Of a stretch of DNA of 64,000 nucleotides, positions 16,232 to 30,885 are shown one piece after another. A program made the translations under genes and the position numbers. Each line of letters starts with the position of its first letter. Positions within the stretch are counted from its first letter, which is position 1. The stretch is from Lepisosteus oculatus. Taxonomy: Eukaryota; Chordata; Actinopteri; Semionotiformes; Lepisosteidae. The notes under the pieces were generated by a model. It ran no database searches. It was not told the origin of the DNA and saw only the letters and a list, made by a program, of their open reading frames with translations. The stretch covers positions 9,372,001 to 9,436,000 of the forward strand of contig NC_090723.1 of assembly GCF_040954835.1 (NCBI RefSeq), given 5' to 3'.

Positions 16232-19200
16232 GTTCGATTTCGAATATTTTAAAATGTATGCGCAAATGGGCTGACATTTTCTATTGTTGGAAGCGTGAAC
16301 GTGTAAGCTCCCGCATATAACTCGTGTTAAAAAGATGAAACTTCACACTTTCTAGGACAAAACCAGGGAGAAGGACAAGAAGCCGCAGTCAGAATACCGT
16401 TTCACTGCGACCCAATCAATCGGCCAATTAACATAAAAACCTCAAGTCAAAACATCCAGAAACAAGCGATCCGTAGTGATGGATTGGGAATACTCTCAGA
16501 GAAAATCCGAACCACGCCATCCTCCTCTATCCTATATGAAAGCCATTCGCTGTGCCTAACTGGCAAAGAAGCTGAGATGCGATTTCAATCGAACTTAAAT
16601 AGACTAACAGTAGGAGCCTCCTTTATAAATGGAGACAAATCGCTCTTCCCCGCACCTGGGACACCAGGCTTGGCTGCAGTCTGTGACACTACAGGTCATC
16701 CTGTCCACTATATATAGCGCACAGCTACGCCTCTCCCGGGAAACTGGACATCAGATCGAAAGATTTGATTTCCAAATAAATGTGTGTAGCGGCTTTTGAC
16801 TTAAAATTGTGAAAACGTTTTTTCATTTCAAACTTTCTTTTTCCTTCCGGGCTCACACGATTCGAGACCGAAGAACGGTAACTGTACTCGACAAATCGAA
16901 ATCAAGCGGCGCTATTTAGAACACGCCAAAAGAAGCGAGGTAAAAAAAAAACAATTCAATCGTTCTTCAAAAGATACGATTCCCCCTCGATTATCGCCTT
17001 GGTCATGACCGTCTCATCCGTTTTCTCCTCGGAACCTCACAACGCCGTATGTGCGCCCGTCTGAACGCTCGCTAAAGGAGTTTTCGAACCCAGAGGAGCT
17101 TCGCCGGCCCACAGTGTCTAGACCGGTGTGTGAGCGGGTCAGGACTATAAACTCCCGTTACAGAAGAATTAACACGCACCCGACCCCAGTAATTTTGATT
17201 TTGCAACTTTTATTTGGGAGCAAAAAGACCTCTATAACAAATTCGGCATGGCTAAAAACGTATTTCTTAATTAACGCAGACGAATATGATTCATGACAAC
17301 ACTGCCAAGCGTGAAGCGTGTATTATACTTAAATATTACATCGAAAAAAAATTTAGGAAGGTGGACCTCAATTACTTGTGTATTGGAGAAATTCGCTTCA
17401 GAATAATGCCATCTACAAAACAGCACAAACATCCATATTTGCTGGGTTCCACTAACAAAGACTAGCCCGGACCAGAAATGTATAGAAAAGGCGGCAATAA
17501 TGTCACCGTCTGATTTTTAATTGACGAATGTAGATTGTCTCTGGTTTCAAATGACAAATCATAGATCTCAAATTATCCAGTTATGAGTCGAAGTGTCGAC
17601 ATCGCCGTTAACGCGTGATGCTCTCAGCAGGCCTGTAAGAGATGTCTGCAGCTTTTCGGGCGCCCCTCGACCTAAACCGCGGAAGTATCTGTGCAGTGAG
17701 CAGGTTTGTTGTGTTTTACTGATAGAAACACAGTCTTAACCGAGTTTCATTATTCAAATATATGTCATTAACTTCCTTCCTGTTTTCAGTGAGACGCGAT
17801 CGCGGCTGTTTTGAAGGGTACCTCATTATTCATTATTTTAAACTGCTGGATGAGACCCTGAGATCAATTAACTACTAACTAGCAAAATACTAACTAGGTA
17901 TTTGCAGCGCATTGGCTGATGGGGATCAAGATATATGTTGGACTCAACTAGTAGGAGAATTTAATACAATTCCATATCATGGAATTCAGGGCAGACTCAA
18001 TACAGTAGATTTGTTTTGATAAGACTGATAATCTTATAATCGCGCAAGCAAAATCGCTGATAGTGCGTGCTTCTTTAAAAAACTAATTATCAGTATTAGT
18101 ATGAAGTAAATAATCCTTAAACGTGTAACATATCGCAGGAGTCCACAGGCCCTGGCCCAAAGAGTCCAGTATGCGACTGTACTAATTCCTGCTGGTCTAA
18201 TTGACACCCTAACTGAAATCATAATGTGATTGATTTAAACTGTCGAATAGTTTTTTTTCTTCTTAAAAACTACAGCTCACTGCAATACACTTTAGCTGTA
18301 ATCAGAATTACAGGTTCAGAGGTGCAAATTTAATTTAAAAAAATCTTCGCAACTAATTGCATTTTTGATTTCAATCAAATAATGAAGGGTTCAATTGAGA
18401 CGAAACATTTCACGTGGAAAATATGTGATGTTTAATGTGTATATTTTAAAGACGGGTTTTGCGTTATCAGTGACGGCGCCCAGTGCAACGCCCGAGCCTA
18501 ACGAAACGCTGAAAGTTTTTTTAATGTACTGGGTTTCACTGGTTTTTCTCGCGGAATGTGAAATCTCTTGAAACCAGGGCTGGCTTACAGATTCCGTGAG
18601 CGAAAGATTGAATTTATTTTAAATTACGTCATCAAACCCAGGTTGTTGCAGACCACGCCCATAAGTATGGATCACCTGGAGCGAAGTCTCGCACTGGCCC
18701 GGAACCCAGACTGAACCAGTTTAGGGAGACGAATATTCAGTAAGTCCCTCTAGATGAGCAGAAGCCGAGCTCCACGCGTGCTGCCGGTTTACCCAGAATG
18801 CCAGGGCTCTCCGGACAGGAGCTGCTGTCGCTGAGACACGGCTGGAGATCAGCCGCAAAGCTCACAGCATTTGTAAGAAGTTCAGGCATTTTGCGAGGAG
18901 CTGTCCAGGGGACATCATCTTTTTCTTAAAACCTTTGAGAGTGTGTGCCTTTTCATTTATCAACAGACGGTATTAACACTTCCGCTACAATATAAAACCA
19001 TAAACACTTATCGAAAAATATACTTTTTATCGGGGGGTTCACTGAAAAGGGTCTCCGAATCAAACTCAATAAATTACCACGTATCTGCCCTTTTTATTAA
19101 CACGTGTGAAACTAGAATGCGGTCTCTGGGCTCTCAATACGGGCTGACTCGATCTGATGCATTGCAAAACGATTTTAAGCAGTACTCGAAGAAATGGTCG

Positions 19201-19710
19201 TGATTTAGCAACGCAAGAAAACGTCTAAAACGTATTTGTAGTCTCAGCCACTCACTAAAAATTAAGATCAATATCGTACGGATGCAATTTTGCATTTTTT
19301 TTCTGTGTGTTTTTACATTTGGGAGAAATCAGACGCAAACACTGTAGTAGAATCGACCAGATATTTTCCTCTCGGTAAGTACTTCAAACGCGTGATTGTC
19401 ATTCACGGAAAATACTCGGTCACAAGTCTGCTCGTTAGGTGAGACCGCCGTAGCCCGTATTACGCGACGTGAATTTGTCATTCATTAAGGAAGTGGTCCA
19501 ATTAAAAGACCAGGTATTACTTTAATTAGGCAGCTCCAGAGCTCTCCTGCAGGAGGCAGGAGGCCGCTCTACGAGGAAACCTGCCCAGCGCTTTGACAAG
19601 CAGCGCGGACACCCGGGCGCGCCGCTGTCCGTCAGCTGTCACGCTGCAGGAGAGACGCATGCGCACACCGGAGCTGAAAACACCCCATATATAAACATTA
19701 TGCAATATAA

Positions 19711-19795
19711 GGAACAAGTAACAGGTTTATTCCACGCTGAGAAGAGAAGAGAGAAAACACAACGTTTCGGCTGTGGAGCTTTCTGCGGGTGTCAA
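19711..19795 (-). repeat. Interspersed repeat terminus, copy 1
   Basis: Minus strand carries CTCCACAGCCGAAACGTTG, GTTTTCTCTCTTCTC, GCGTGGAATAAACC and TACTTGTTCC. Shared with copies at 22080 and 33352; parent family not assigned. Confidence 0.75.
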
Positions 19796-22079
19796 TCTAT
19801 GTCATTATTATTATGTAATATTACATTTGTCCGTGTATTTAGTATTTTTTACGATATTCACATAGACTAAGCAGTAAAAAAGTTTAGACATATAGGTTTC
19901 TGTTTGTGAAATTATGGACGTGTTAGAAGTATGAAAAACAAATCGAGAGCGGGTCAAGGAAGTTGTCCCTTAAGGCGGGAGCAAAGCCAGCCTGAACCTC
20001 TGAGCTAACAGATATCCCAGGTTCTAAACTCGTGCTAATCCCGTGTTTTACGGGACCCCGTGTCCAGTTACTGTATATCCCCTTTCTTTCCTCACAGCTT
20101 TGTGGGAATAGGACGAGACCCTTCCCGAGCCCGAATTTTCTGTTTTAAGATTAAGTTTCTCCCCTCTTGTACCATAAAGGAGCATTAAAGCTGAACAGAA
20201 CAGCCCGTCTAAACCACACAAGACCGTTTGATCTAACCGGCGGCAGGGCGCGGAGCTGCTGCGCTTCTGTCGATATTTCTCTCGCGAACAAGATCTTTCC
20301 GCGCTGAAAGCTTCTCCGGTCGTGTGAATGAGGCTCAACAGCCGAATGGTCATTTTTCTTCTACTTTCCCTCGCTGAATTATTCTCTGCTTGTTCTCTTA
20401 CGGCTCCCATACTGATGTAGCTCCCCGCCATATACTACTATTACACGTTTTATTTATTTTTTTACGAGACATCATTTCGTTTTTCATCGAGCAACGTCAG
20501 ACGAATCTTTTATATTGTCCGACGCTGCTTGGAGAAAGTGTCCTTAAAAAGGCATTTTTTATATGCAGTAGTTTTCATTTTTCAACACATTGCCCGGCGC
20601 TGGCGAGAAATCGGCGATTTGAAATTTTGGTCCGCACACACAGCCTGGTAATTGATAAGAGAAGAAATAAACGGGTGTCCAGGGTTCCCCGAACCCATGA
20701 CAAAAGCAGGACTCCAAAATCAGTCCCCGATCATCGTCGTAGCCGGTGGTCCTGGTTTCAAATTGCTCCGGTTCTTTGTAGCCTAAAACTGCGCGCTAAT
20801 AAGGCAGTTATAGCGTGTTGTTCTAACTCACATAAAGCCATTTCGTTATGGAAAACGAAAACTGCTATTTGCCGTTATTAGTGTTTAAAAACCGGGTGGT
20901 TGAATTAAAGAAGGATGTTGGATCCCGCGCTGCCTGCTCAAGAGCTCAAGTCGCCCTTTAGTAACCTTTGGTATTTTCTCAGGTAAGGAGGCGATTTCTC
21001 AGTGAGTGCTTAGCAAACAGAAGAAAAGTAGACTGTTCTTCCTCTAAAAGTCCGCGCTCCATTCAAAATGTTTTATTCATTCCCAAGGGTAAGACGAAAA
21101 CTCGCCCATACGCTTTGGTTTTCTTTTACTCCCTAGGCGAGAACACACCCGTCGCCCGGGAGAGTTACTGTGGCGAATTCTCGAATTTTCCTCAAGGCCG
21201 GTGAAATCACGAGCCTTCTCCTGCAGCGCCTGTCTGCAACCCGACATCTGTCCGAGTTAAACGCATCTTTCTTCACTGAAGATGCCGATGGTAGATTAAA
21301 CGCGGAGAGGTTACAGTTATTGGAATTCCACTGTGAAAATTAATCAAACAAAACAGAAGTCCGTTTGCCTGCAACACGTGCTCCAAATGTATATTTCTAA
21401 TGGCAAATTGACATTTTGTAGTGTAAACAGGGTTATGTACTATATGACAGCGCTCGCTGTTATAGGCGGTGTAAGATGTTAATGGAGTATAACACACAGA
21501 TAAGCTAATAAACACTCAGATAGCGTTGTATTATCGCTTTGAATTTTACGTTACTCGCTTTTAACTGCATGACTTAAACTTGTAGTTTAGATAATTCGAT
21601 AATTCAGCATCCAGTGTGTTTGGGTCTCAATACTGTAGCAAAATATTTTTTTTTCAACGAAAGAGAAAAGTTACCAGTTGCCTTCTGGGTAAAACGTGAG
21701 AGAGCGGCTCTGGTATTTATTTGGTATCTAGTTAGCGGTATGAAGTTAATCTAACAAAATCTAACCGAACGCGGTTTATTGGGCGAATGATGAATTAGGT
21801 TGGATCCCCATTTAAACGTCTCAACCGTTTTTACTACTATGCACGTGTTATTGCACCACAACACAAAAATGTATTAATAATAATTATACTGTAGGAACAG
21901 TATACAGTATTTCCTGGGGGCTCCAGAGAGGCGCGGGTTTGCGTAGGTGTTGATACTGCGCACCGCATTGCTCTTTAACAGAAAGCATTATTTTCTAAAG
22001 GTATCGACTCTTCATAAAAGAAACAACAGTAATCAAGTTTATAACAATCAATAAACAATAATAATCAAGATTTTGCTCA

Positions 22080-22161
22080 CGCCTGAAGAAGGCTCCACGG
22101 CCGAAACGTTGTGTTTTCTTTCTTCTCTTTTCAGCGTGGAATAAACATTACTTGTTCCTTT
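22080..22161 (+). repeat. Interspersed repeat terminus, copy 2
   Basis: Plus-strand version CCTGAAGAAGGCTCCACGG, CCGAAACGTTGTG, AGCGTGGAATAAAC, TTACTTGTTCC. The shared right end defines the element's boundary. Confidence 0.78.
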
Positions 22162-22262
22162 ATAATCAAGTTTATTATAGAAGCGCCTTTAAAAGTAGTT
22201 TCTCAAAGCGCACTACAGTAACAAAATGAGCAAAGATAGGAGAGAACAAAATCAGCACAACT
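22160..22262 (-). mobile_element. L2-like 3' tail fragment
   Basis: Resembles the 53.05-53.17 kb LINE tail (TATAGAAGCGCCTTTAAAAG, then AGCGCACTACA), diverged. Adjoins the repeat at 22080. Confidence 0.45.
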
Positions 22263-25200
22263 CTCGCACTTCTCTGAAAGCAATAAATACTAAAAAACAA
22301 AAATCTGAAGCTTTAGCGCACTTTGATGATCCCGGGCTTCGCCTCAAACTACACAGCGGGGCAGGCATTTGTGTAACAGGGTAACTTCACCGAATACTAA
22401 AGTCTTCTTACAGTAAAAAATTAACAAATACCGGGGAAAAGTTTCCCCTTCGAACTGATACCCGAGCAAAGTACAAACTGCGGTAAAACAATCACACTTT
22501 GCGCTAAGAGTAAGAAACTCGAACCCACACGATTCAGAAGATTTTTCCTTGAACAGAAACTCCTAACGGGACCTTAATGCCCGTGAATGGTTAGGAGACC
22601 TGTAACTGACGTCCAGGTAGCTCACAACATTTCTAAGAAAATAGATTTGCAATGTATTTTCATCTCAGACAGACGGATAGACAAATCACGACATGCAGGC
22701 TTTGAAGAGACGACACAGACTTACACGATCGAACTGATAATATTTTTTGTCTCCAAAAGCATTAACAAATTATATTTGTTGCATTTACCCTGTTTATACG
22801 CTGTACGATCAAATAAAACGATCAGAATACACAACCTGATCTTAGCAAAGCCGGGGATAAATTCAACAACAGGTGATTTAAAACCGACGAATATGAACTT
22901 CGTCTCAAAATCATTATCTCCTTAAAGATATTATTAATTTTAAAAGAGATCTGTAGGTACGGACTGCCCTCTGAAGACGGCAAAGCTATTTACCGATTAA
23001 ATAAATTCTGCATCCACGCATTGCCACGAGTGGAGTTCAAACTTGTGAAGTGCCAGAATTATGACTTCAAAACTGTATAATGATAATGATGATTAAAGAA
23101 CAATTTGAGAGGGACCTGTGATTAATATATGCTTTAGAAATCGTTAGGCTGCCATTAATTTCATTCACATAATGGGTTCCCACGCAAGTATTTTAAAAGC
23201 GCAACCTTATTTACCCTCCCAACAATGTTGTAAAAAGGCAAACTGGATTGTATTTTCTGGGGGTTTATTTGGCAAAGGAAAGCCAGACACGCGGGAGTCA
23301 TTTAGTTGGAAATTCAGTGAGAAACACAGTCTTTAAGTTGAACGCCAAGCACCGAGCTCTGTCACATTTTAATGCACGGCGTGAGGCGACGTGCCAAAGT
23401 TTGAAAAACGTCAATTCATCTGATCAGCTTCCAAAACATTTCTTAAGCTGTTAAGAAACAGACGAGTTTTGCTATAGGAAAGATTCCACGCGAGAAGCCC
23501 GGAGAGAGCCAATTTCCAGGGCGCTTCTGATGCTTTGTCACTCTAACAAGGAGTTAAGGGCTTATAAATAGCTGGTCTAATACTTTTTCAGAAAAAAATA
23601 CTTCGCAACATAAAATACCTCTAATGTTAATCGAGATTTGTCTCTGTATTTACCGATGCGCCTGCATTCTATACACGTACCCAAAACACCGCAAATGACT
23701 CCACACTGGGCACTGCCATTAGCTAATTAAAACGTATGCATATAAAAGATGAACATTTACATGAATCCGAGGCGGTTTTATGGGAATTCCTCGGAACACT
23801 CTTAGCGCCCTTAGTTCACCGCTCCATTTAAAAACATGCACAGCTTGAATGGAAAGAGAGATCTGTATAAACCGGTGGCTCGTCGCTGCTGCCTTTATAG
23901 AAACATGCTGTCCGCTGCAGCTGCGGCTCGCGTTGGTAACACACCCGGGCTCACGCGAAACCGCTCAGTCACCTCGTCTTGGAAAAGCGCGCCCCCCCGC
24001 CCGGATCGATATCTTTCTCGACCTTTTCTGTCACTCAGACTTTTGCTCCAGAGTTTACAGTTGGTCTCTGGTCGCACAAGGTGAAAGCATAAACTTAAGA
24101 AAAGGAATACAGTTACGATAAGGTAGCGGAGAGCTGGAAAAGAACACGGGGTATTATTGTTTGGAGCTTTTAAAATAAGTAGGGTATACCGTTTTTGAAT
24201 TAAATCTAACGTGTCAAGTGAGAGAGTTGTCTAAAACAATAGCAACAAACCGTATTTCATACAAACTAAAAGAGGTTTATTTTTCCAGGGTTGTTTTGTA
24301 AGCGGGTGGGTATCATTTCTGTCTTTGTAACTACACTCTGTACTTGCATACCCCACGTACACCTGTAGATCTAGGCTGTAATAGAAAAGCTTTAAATGCT
24401 CGGGTTAAATTCGGCCTTCCGAGGAGACACCGGCTCTCTGTCCTGGAGTTTTTAAGATCGTACAATTGAGGACGGGTGGCTGTTTTGGGAAGGAGACACG
24501 GGAGTGTATCGTTTGCCCGTTGTCAGGTGTCGTGTTATGTGTTGGGACTGTTTTCTGTAGGATCACGCATATCCCCCTGTACTACACCGCGTTCGGGCCA
24601 CGCAGACAGTGCGTGGAATTTTAGAACTTCGACTTTATTGACCTGTGTTTTCACCTGCTTCAGAATACAACGGCGGACTGGTGAACTCGAGAAATATCCT
24701 CTTCACCAGAGGGACCGCACTACTGGGGTCCCACCCTGCCCACATTTCCAAAGGAGCGATTGCGAATCATCAACGTCGGTCTGACCAGGTTGGGCGGGCG
24801 TGTACAACCAGGAATTCAGACACGAAAGCTGTAAACGCACGCTTTCATATCACTTATAAGCCAAACATGAGTCATGATACCGATCCGCTTAAAGCCTTAA
24901 AGGATATGAATGTTAATTGTTGCAGAACGACAAAGTCTGAGTCAGTTTCACTCCAGCTACCGTTTAATCGCTCTGCAACGTTTAAAAACTGAGAATGGTA
25001 CGGAATTAATTGTTTCGACAACAAGGCTCCGTCGCTTGTTCCAGACTCCCGCAACTATTTGCGTAAAGCGCCCCCCCCGGTCTCGGTTTTATTTTGCGTC
25101 CTCCGGTGCGCGTTTCACTCTTCATTCCGAAGAAGGGCACGGGGGTGACTGTGTCCGTGCCTTTGGGGAATTGCTCTACAGCGAAAAGGAGCCGACTCCC

Positions 25201-26329
25201 GTGAGAGAGGCAGTCTGTGCTGCTCCTCTGGCCTATGTGCTATCCTGCTGAAAATGGGTGATGGGAGATATTGCTGATGCAGCTGAACGTGGCCGTATCC
25301 ATGAGCGCCAGGAGGAGAGGAGCACGCAGCAGGGCGAGAAAGAGGGGCGAACGAACCACACGTTTCGTCTGCGGAAACTGTAGGGTGAAATTAACGTCCC
25401 TGCTCGCTCTTTACGTCTTGTCGAACTGAGGCCTACACGTGCTTGGTTCTCCAAACTGACCCTCTTTCAGGTTCAAAGCACAATAAAAAAACACGTTTCT
25501 CCACGAATTAAAAGTGAATCTTGGGAAGGTATCGCTCCGCTGTGACAGTTTCTGGGTGTGATGTAATCACAGCGCAGCGCTGCTGACGTAGAAGGTACAT
25601 TGGGAAATGTTTTCGGCACTATTTTATTTTATTCGATAGCAACCGAGAGAGGTCTTCATTGCTCAGAACCCGATCTGAACAATTCTTCAGAAAACTGCCA
25701 TCTGTTTTGTTTTTTCAGCTTTTCTTTCCCCAGTTTGCAGACTTGTACCCTGATACATTCTGATTGCATACAGTAATTACACACAGCGATGGTGTGAAGG
25801 TTAGCGGGTATATAACGAGGCTCTTTCACCCTGCAAACAGGGTGTAACAGAGTGTAAGCAGGGTGAAACATGTTGTAAGTGGAGAGAAACAGGGTGACTA
25901 GGTGGTCGCTATTGACCGAGGGCGCGCAGGCTGATCTGGAAATATGGTTGCTATGGACACTAGGTATGGAGAGAGTCGTTCAGCGACCTGTGTCTATAAA
26001 CTAGTTCAGGAACTACGTGACACTTCTTCAGCGAAACTGCAGGAGCCTGGGAGGAGAAAATCAGCTTCTGGGACATAAAATAAACTTGTTGCCATCAAGG
26101 GTTTGTTATTTTGACTTCATACAGTAGTTTCCGTCTTTGCCCCCTTTAGAAAGAAGAGGTTTCAATTTAACGTGCGTATCCGGTTTGCATAGAGGGGTGT
26201 TCAAAGCACAATTCTACAACAGGGAAAGGATCATAAAATATGACAAAAAATGCAAAGGTCTCTTCACAGTTGACTAACGCCGTAGACGGGTAAGGTTTGC
26301 AATAGGGTGCCGAACACTCTTTGTATACG

Positions 26330-26408
26330 AACAAATATAAGAACTCTTTAAGCGCCTTGGGCAACCTTGTTGTGAAGGGCGCTATACAAAAATAAATTGA
26401 ATTGAACT
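26330..26408 (+). repeat. LINE/SINE tail fragment
   Basis: GCGCCTTGGGCAACCTTGTT, GAAGGGCGCTATACAAAAA, then AATTGAATTGAAC. A reverse relative sits at 186-245, and both look like retroposon 3' tails. Confidence 0.6.
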
Positions 26409-27644
26409 GAACTGTGCCAAGCGCCGCGTTAGCAATGAAGGAAAACAGATTAGACGTCGACAAGACCTACTTGCGCTTCTTTCCACTTTCTGATAAAAGT
26501 AAATTGTAAATTATAGTGACAAAGGGCTTGCATTTCCCTGAAATCAAAACGTGTCGCACAGTGGAGTGAGTGGGGGGTCCGAGCTGCGCGACACAGAGAT
26601 CAACGCGCTCGAGCAGCTAACGGCGAACCTGCGTCTCGAGGTGGAGGTGCGGAAAGCGCCTCGCGGGACTGTTGTTGACGGCCACGGGATGTGACGCACG
26701 CAGGAGGCTTGTCCACCCGGAAGTTGTCAATCAATCTGCTCAGCTCGCTGGACACGCCGGTACACTGTAAAAACAGTTTTGCAACATGTAGCACAGATTC
26801 GCTGTTCAAATTAAATAAAACGCTGTTTTGTGGTGGCGTTTGTAACATAAAAACAACAATTGTATTGTCATTTACTGACCCGAATGCTAAATTGTCGCTT
26901 CATATGTAAATACGAATCATATGTTTTAGCGTTTATGTTACATACAAACGTTTATTATAGTTTATGATGGGGACAATTAAATCATTTAAAATGACATTTA
27001 TTATTCAACTCTGTCTGACGACTTTATAATAAATTGTATTTCATAATCTACATTTTCAAATTGTAGTTTTACAAAAATCAACCACAAATCCAATCCTATA
27101 AAATTTCGTCCAAAAACGCCTTTAGAACGGACACACCAATCTGTTCAAATTCGATTTTATCTGGTTAAGCAATGCAACCGTGATCTCTCGGTTTACTCAA
27201 AGTGTTAAGTACAAATTGAAAACTAACGGCAATGTAGGATATATGGAATGCCCGTCGCCTTATAATATCTGTAAAGGAAATTAAAAAAAGTAATGCACGC
27301 GCAGCTCTATTAAATCCAGACAAAACACGTCGAATTTCTGCACCTTCCGTTAAATCCGGTGCTTGTCCGACTAAAACCAGTCTTAAGCTCTGGGAGCCCG
27401 AGTCAACCCTTACTCCAATAAACCTTCACAACGAACAACAGCCGCCTGCGTTTACCGCGCTCCTCGGCCTTGAAAGCGATCTCACCCCTAAAAAACAACA
27501 CGCCTTATATTTTAACCTGCTCTCGATCACTTTTGCGAACAGAAGCCTGTTTATTTGAAGAGGGATTTGTGAGTGTATATTTTTTACAATTCTAAAATAT
27601 TTTAATATTGAAACGAATAAAAAGCCGCCCTGGTTTTATTTTGG

Positions 27645-27715
27645 TGATGGTGGAGGGGAGTCCCCATTACCTGTACAGCGCTTTGAGTTGAGTGTCAAGA
27701 AAAATTATATAATGC
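27645..27715 (+). mobile_element. 5S-SINE tail fragment
   Basis: A short, diverged match to the SINE tail (GGTGGAGGGGAGTCCCCATT, CAGCGCTTTGAGTTGAGTG). One of the few transposon traces between hoxb13 and eve1. Confidence 0.6.
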
Positions 27716-28223
27716 ACTAAAGCAATGCGTCAATATGTCTAATTCTGTGTTTTTCTAACATTGTCCTTATTATTTCTGGGTATTCGAACCCTTATTCCTT
27801 GTGATCCTGTAGAACACTAATACATAAATTTAGATTTCCCTACAAAATGAGACAGACAGGGAGATGGATAGATTTTCCTCTGGAATAAATACAATTAAAG
27901 AAGCACAAGATTCCTGCTTAGCTCCAACGGCTTCTCCATTTCCCTCTGTTCAATTATATTGCTTCTCTGTGTACTTTCCCCTTCCCTCACTGCGCGTCCG
28001 CAGTTTTTATAATGTCAACCGCGATTAAAGCCTTCAGCAGCTATTAGCATGAGAATAATGCGCCTCGTTTATCATAAAAGCCGGAGTTTATAGAAGCAGC
28101 ATTGAGACTCAGCGCAGGAAGCCAAGCCATTACCTGTAGCTGTGTTGGTCCATTAGGGCCCTGCAGTGTTTATTCCTTCTCCTCTCAACCTGTTCATGTG
28201 AGACGAGCCAGCTGAGTCGACCT

Positions 28224-28250
28224 GGTACCGGTACCGGTACCGGTAGTCAA
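28224..28250. repeat. (GGTACC)4.5 tandem palindrome
   Basis: Four perfect GGTACC hexamers plus GGT in tandem; each unit and each junction (ACCGGT) is itself palindromic. Confidence 0.95.
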
Positions 28251-30754
28251 CGCCGTGTTCACCCGAGGGCTTGCAGGGACGAGAATAAAACCCCTCCAGT
28301 CAGCTCTCGGAAGAATAATCAAACTGCTTTTCTCCCACTTTCACCACACTTCAAAGACTCCGCTGATCATAAATGATTATGTGCTGTGTTTCAAATGTAA
28401 CTTGGCCGAGCCGTCGCCTAAACAAACAGAAAACACCCCGAGAACATCAGAAAGGATTCAAACGAGCGGCGGCCCTTGGGCCTGCCGAACCAGCCGGGTT
28501 AAAAGGCTAAACGACCTCATTCAGCCCAATCTTGGAAGAAGCCAGGGTACCGACGTCGGGGGCATCACGCCCCCTTCTCCCACCACTCTTCGCGTAAAGT
28601 AGCGCTTCCTGTCCTCAGGTCTGAAGGCGCTACCTCCTCGTTTCCTCTCGAGTCTTCGCCGCTTTGCATACCTGACGCGTGGCGCCGTGTATCCGTAACC
28701 CGTTCTAGACGGAAACGGCGCAGCTTTTTAATTGCGTTTCAAGTTTGATGTAATAGGTTTCTCAAAACGGTATTAATGGGATAAAGCGAGTTTAAATAGT
28801 TTGGTTTAGTAGGCGTTAGTGAGTGGCCGCAGTAGGAGAAGCGGGAACAATCTGGACTTCAAGAGACGGCAGAACAATTCATCCCAGGTTTTATTTCTGT
28901 TTCACTGTCATCGTCATCACTGTTGTTACCATTGAAAACTAAATTCTGATTTTGCTTGTGTACACTGCCAAGTCAGCGGAGTCATGACGGCCTTTTGATC
29001 AAGTAACGCGACATATCGAAGCGAACTATTGGCGTCAGCATGAAGGTCACTAATACACGGCCCTCCAACACAACCTCGATAAACCGCATTTTCATTCGAC
29101 AATACTGCTAAAACAAACTTGTATATTTCTGGACGTAGTCTAAAAACACAAAAATACGCATCCTACTAATACAGATTTAATTTATAGTTTTTTTTTGTGT
29201 AGTATCTGTAGTTCTGTAGTAAAAAAAAACAGACAATAACTTCGGTTTCGGTTTTTTTTTTAGCAAATTGCAGATTCTTGCATGTTTTTGTTGAGCATTT
29301 CTACACAATGACACGCAGAAAAGCAAACCCGTCCAGAACTACACGGGTACTTCTGTCCTGGTCCAGCGGGATCACGCACAATCTTGCGTATTTGTGTGTG
29401 TTTTCGACAGTTCTCAAAAGGGACCAAATCATTTTTCAAGTGTCCGAGGTTAAGAATAAACATTGTCCCAAAAAGCCTTCAAGTAAAAACACGTTTCCCA
29501 CAAAGTTATTGTCGATTTTCCAAACACACAGGATGTCTGTCTTGGACCTCAGACCTGAAAGCTGGATAGAAACTTAACTAATATAACGCGTGCGATAAAA
29601 CGCAGGACGCGGATCTATTACTGTTCTCACAATCTGTCATTTATTTACAAGCGACCGGCGTTAAGGCAGAAACATAATTTAGTTTTTTTTTTCAGAAAAC
29701 TAAACACGAATCCAAGTATTTTTCTCTATCAACAATCTGGCGGGACTGGCACAAACTCTTAGGGCCGGTTCGGCTCGGCCGTTGGTGCAGGAGCGCAGCC
29801 GGCCGTCCAGTCCTGGACCGCCGCTCCGCAGTGTCCGGCTCAGATCCTCAGCTAAACCAGCCGTGTACTGGCCTAACTGGGACGGTTTAATAGCTCTTCA
29901 CAAATCTACAGGTGCTGCTGCTTATAAGAGAAACCCTACAGACAAACACACCGGCTTCCTAGGACCACAATATGATCTCCCACTTCCCGAAAAGCCAACA
30001 GCGGCCATTAATTAAGACAAAAGCAACGTGAAAAATTAAATCGATATTATACATTATCATAGCCATCGGAGACACGTTCCGTTTTTTTTTTCTTCTGTTG
30101 AGCATAACTGCGTGAGACACGCAACATTTTTGTTGCTGGTTTTCAACACTGAGATTATCCCGAATTTCAATTCCGACGTTTCCAGAATTATTTCTTGTGA
30201 TGTTTTAAAGACGAGGGTTCACTAACATAATAAGTTGATATCTGAGGATTTATTTATTTATGGGAACCTTGCTGGATAATCACTATTACACCTGTTAAAA
30301 TCGCACTACTACAAGTATTTAATATATTCAAAACTAACAGTATTATGCAGCCAATATACACTAATGGAGCACTGTTTCGGATAGAAATGAAAATCCAGGG
30401 TTCACAGTATCCAAAATAATCTCCAAAAATGTCCGAAGGACACGTCCTATGTGTTATTAAAGCCTGTAAATGTTTCACGAAGGATTTTCCTGTCGTTCCG
30501 AGTGAAGCAGCTCGTTTTCCTCCCTGAAGACTGACGGCCGTCAGATGATTAATTTAATTAAAGCAACCCCGATTCTCGAATCTCACTATTTTTCTTTATC
30601 ATCTTCTGCAAAAATCATATCGTATTATGCTGATGCAGAACAGCAAAAAAAAAACAAGGCGTCTTTCCTGTTAGTATTTCCCTTTCCTTTATTTTATACA
30701 TTAAATCAGTTCAGAATTAAAGCGCCATTTACAGGAATGAGCTCGAGACCCGTG

Positions 30755-30885
30755 TGGAAAGGCACAGGTTTCGGACCAGCGCCTTGCTCAGGTGACAACA
30801 GTCACATCCCACCCCGGACTTGAACCCACGACCCTCCGGCCCTCCGGTCTAGAGCTCTGCCCGGAGTCTCCACCCAGCGGTGAAG
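30755..30885 (-). mobile_element. tRNA-derived SINE remnant
   Basis: Minus strand has a perfect B-box GGTTCAAGTCC, an upstream A-box-like segment and a GAGCAAGGCGCTGG core motif. No complete tail seen. Confidence 0.55.

Noticed and set aside
30755-30885. Functional tRNA gene
   Set aside because: Has a perfect B box but no complete cloverleaf; fits a tRNA-derived SINE.
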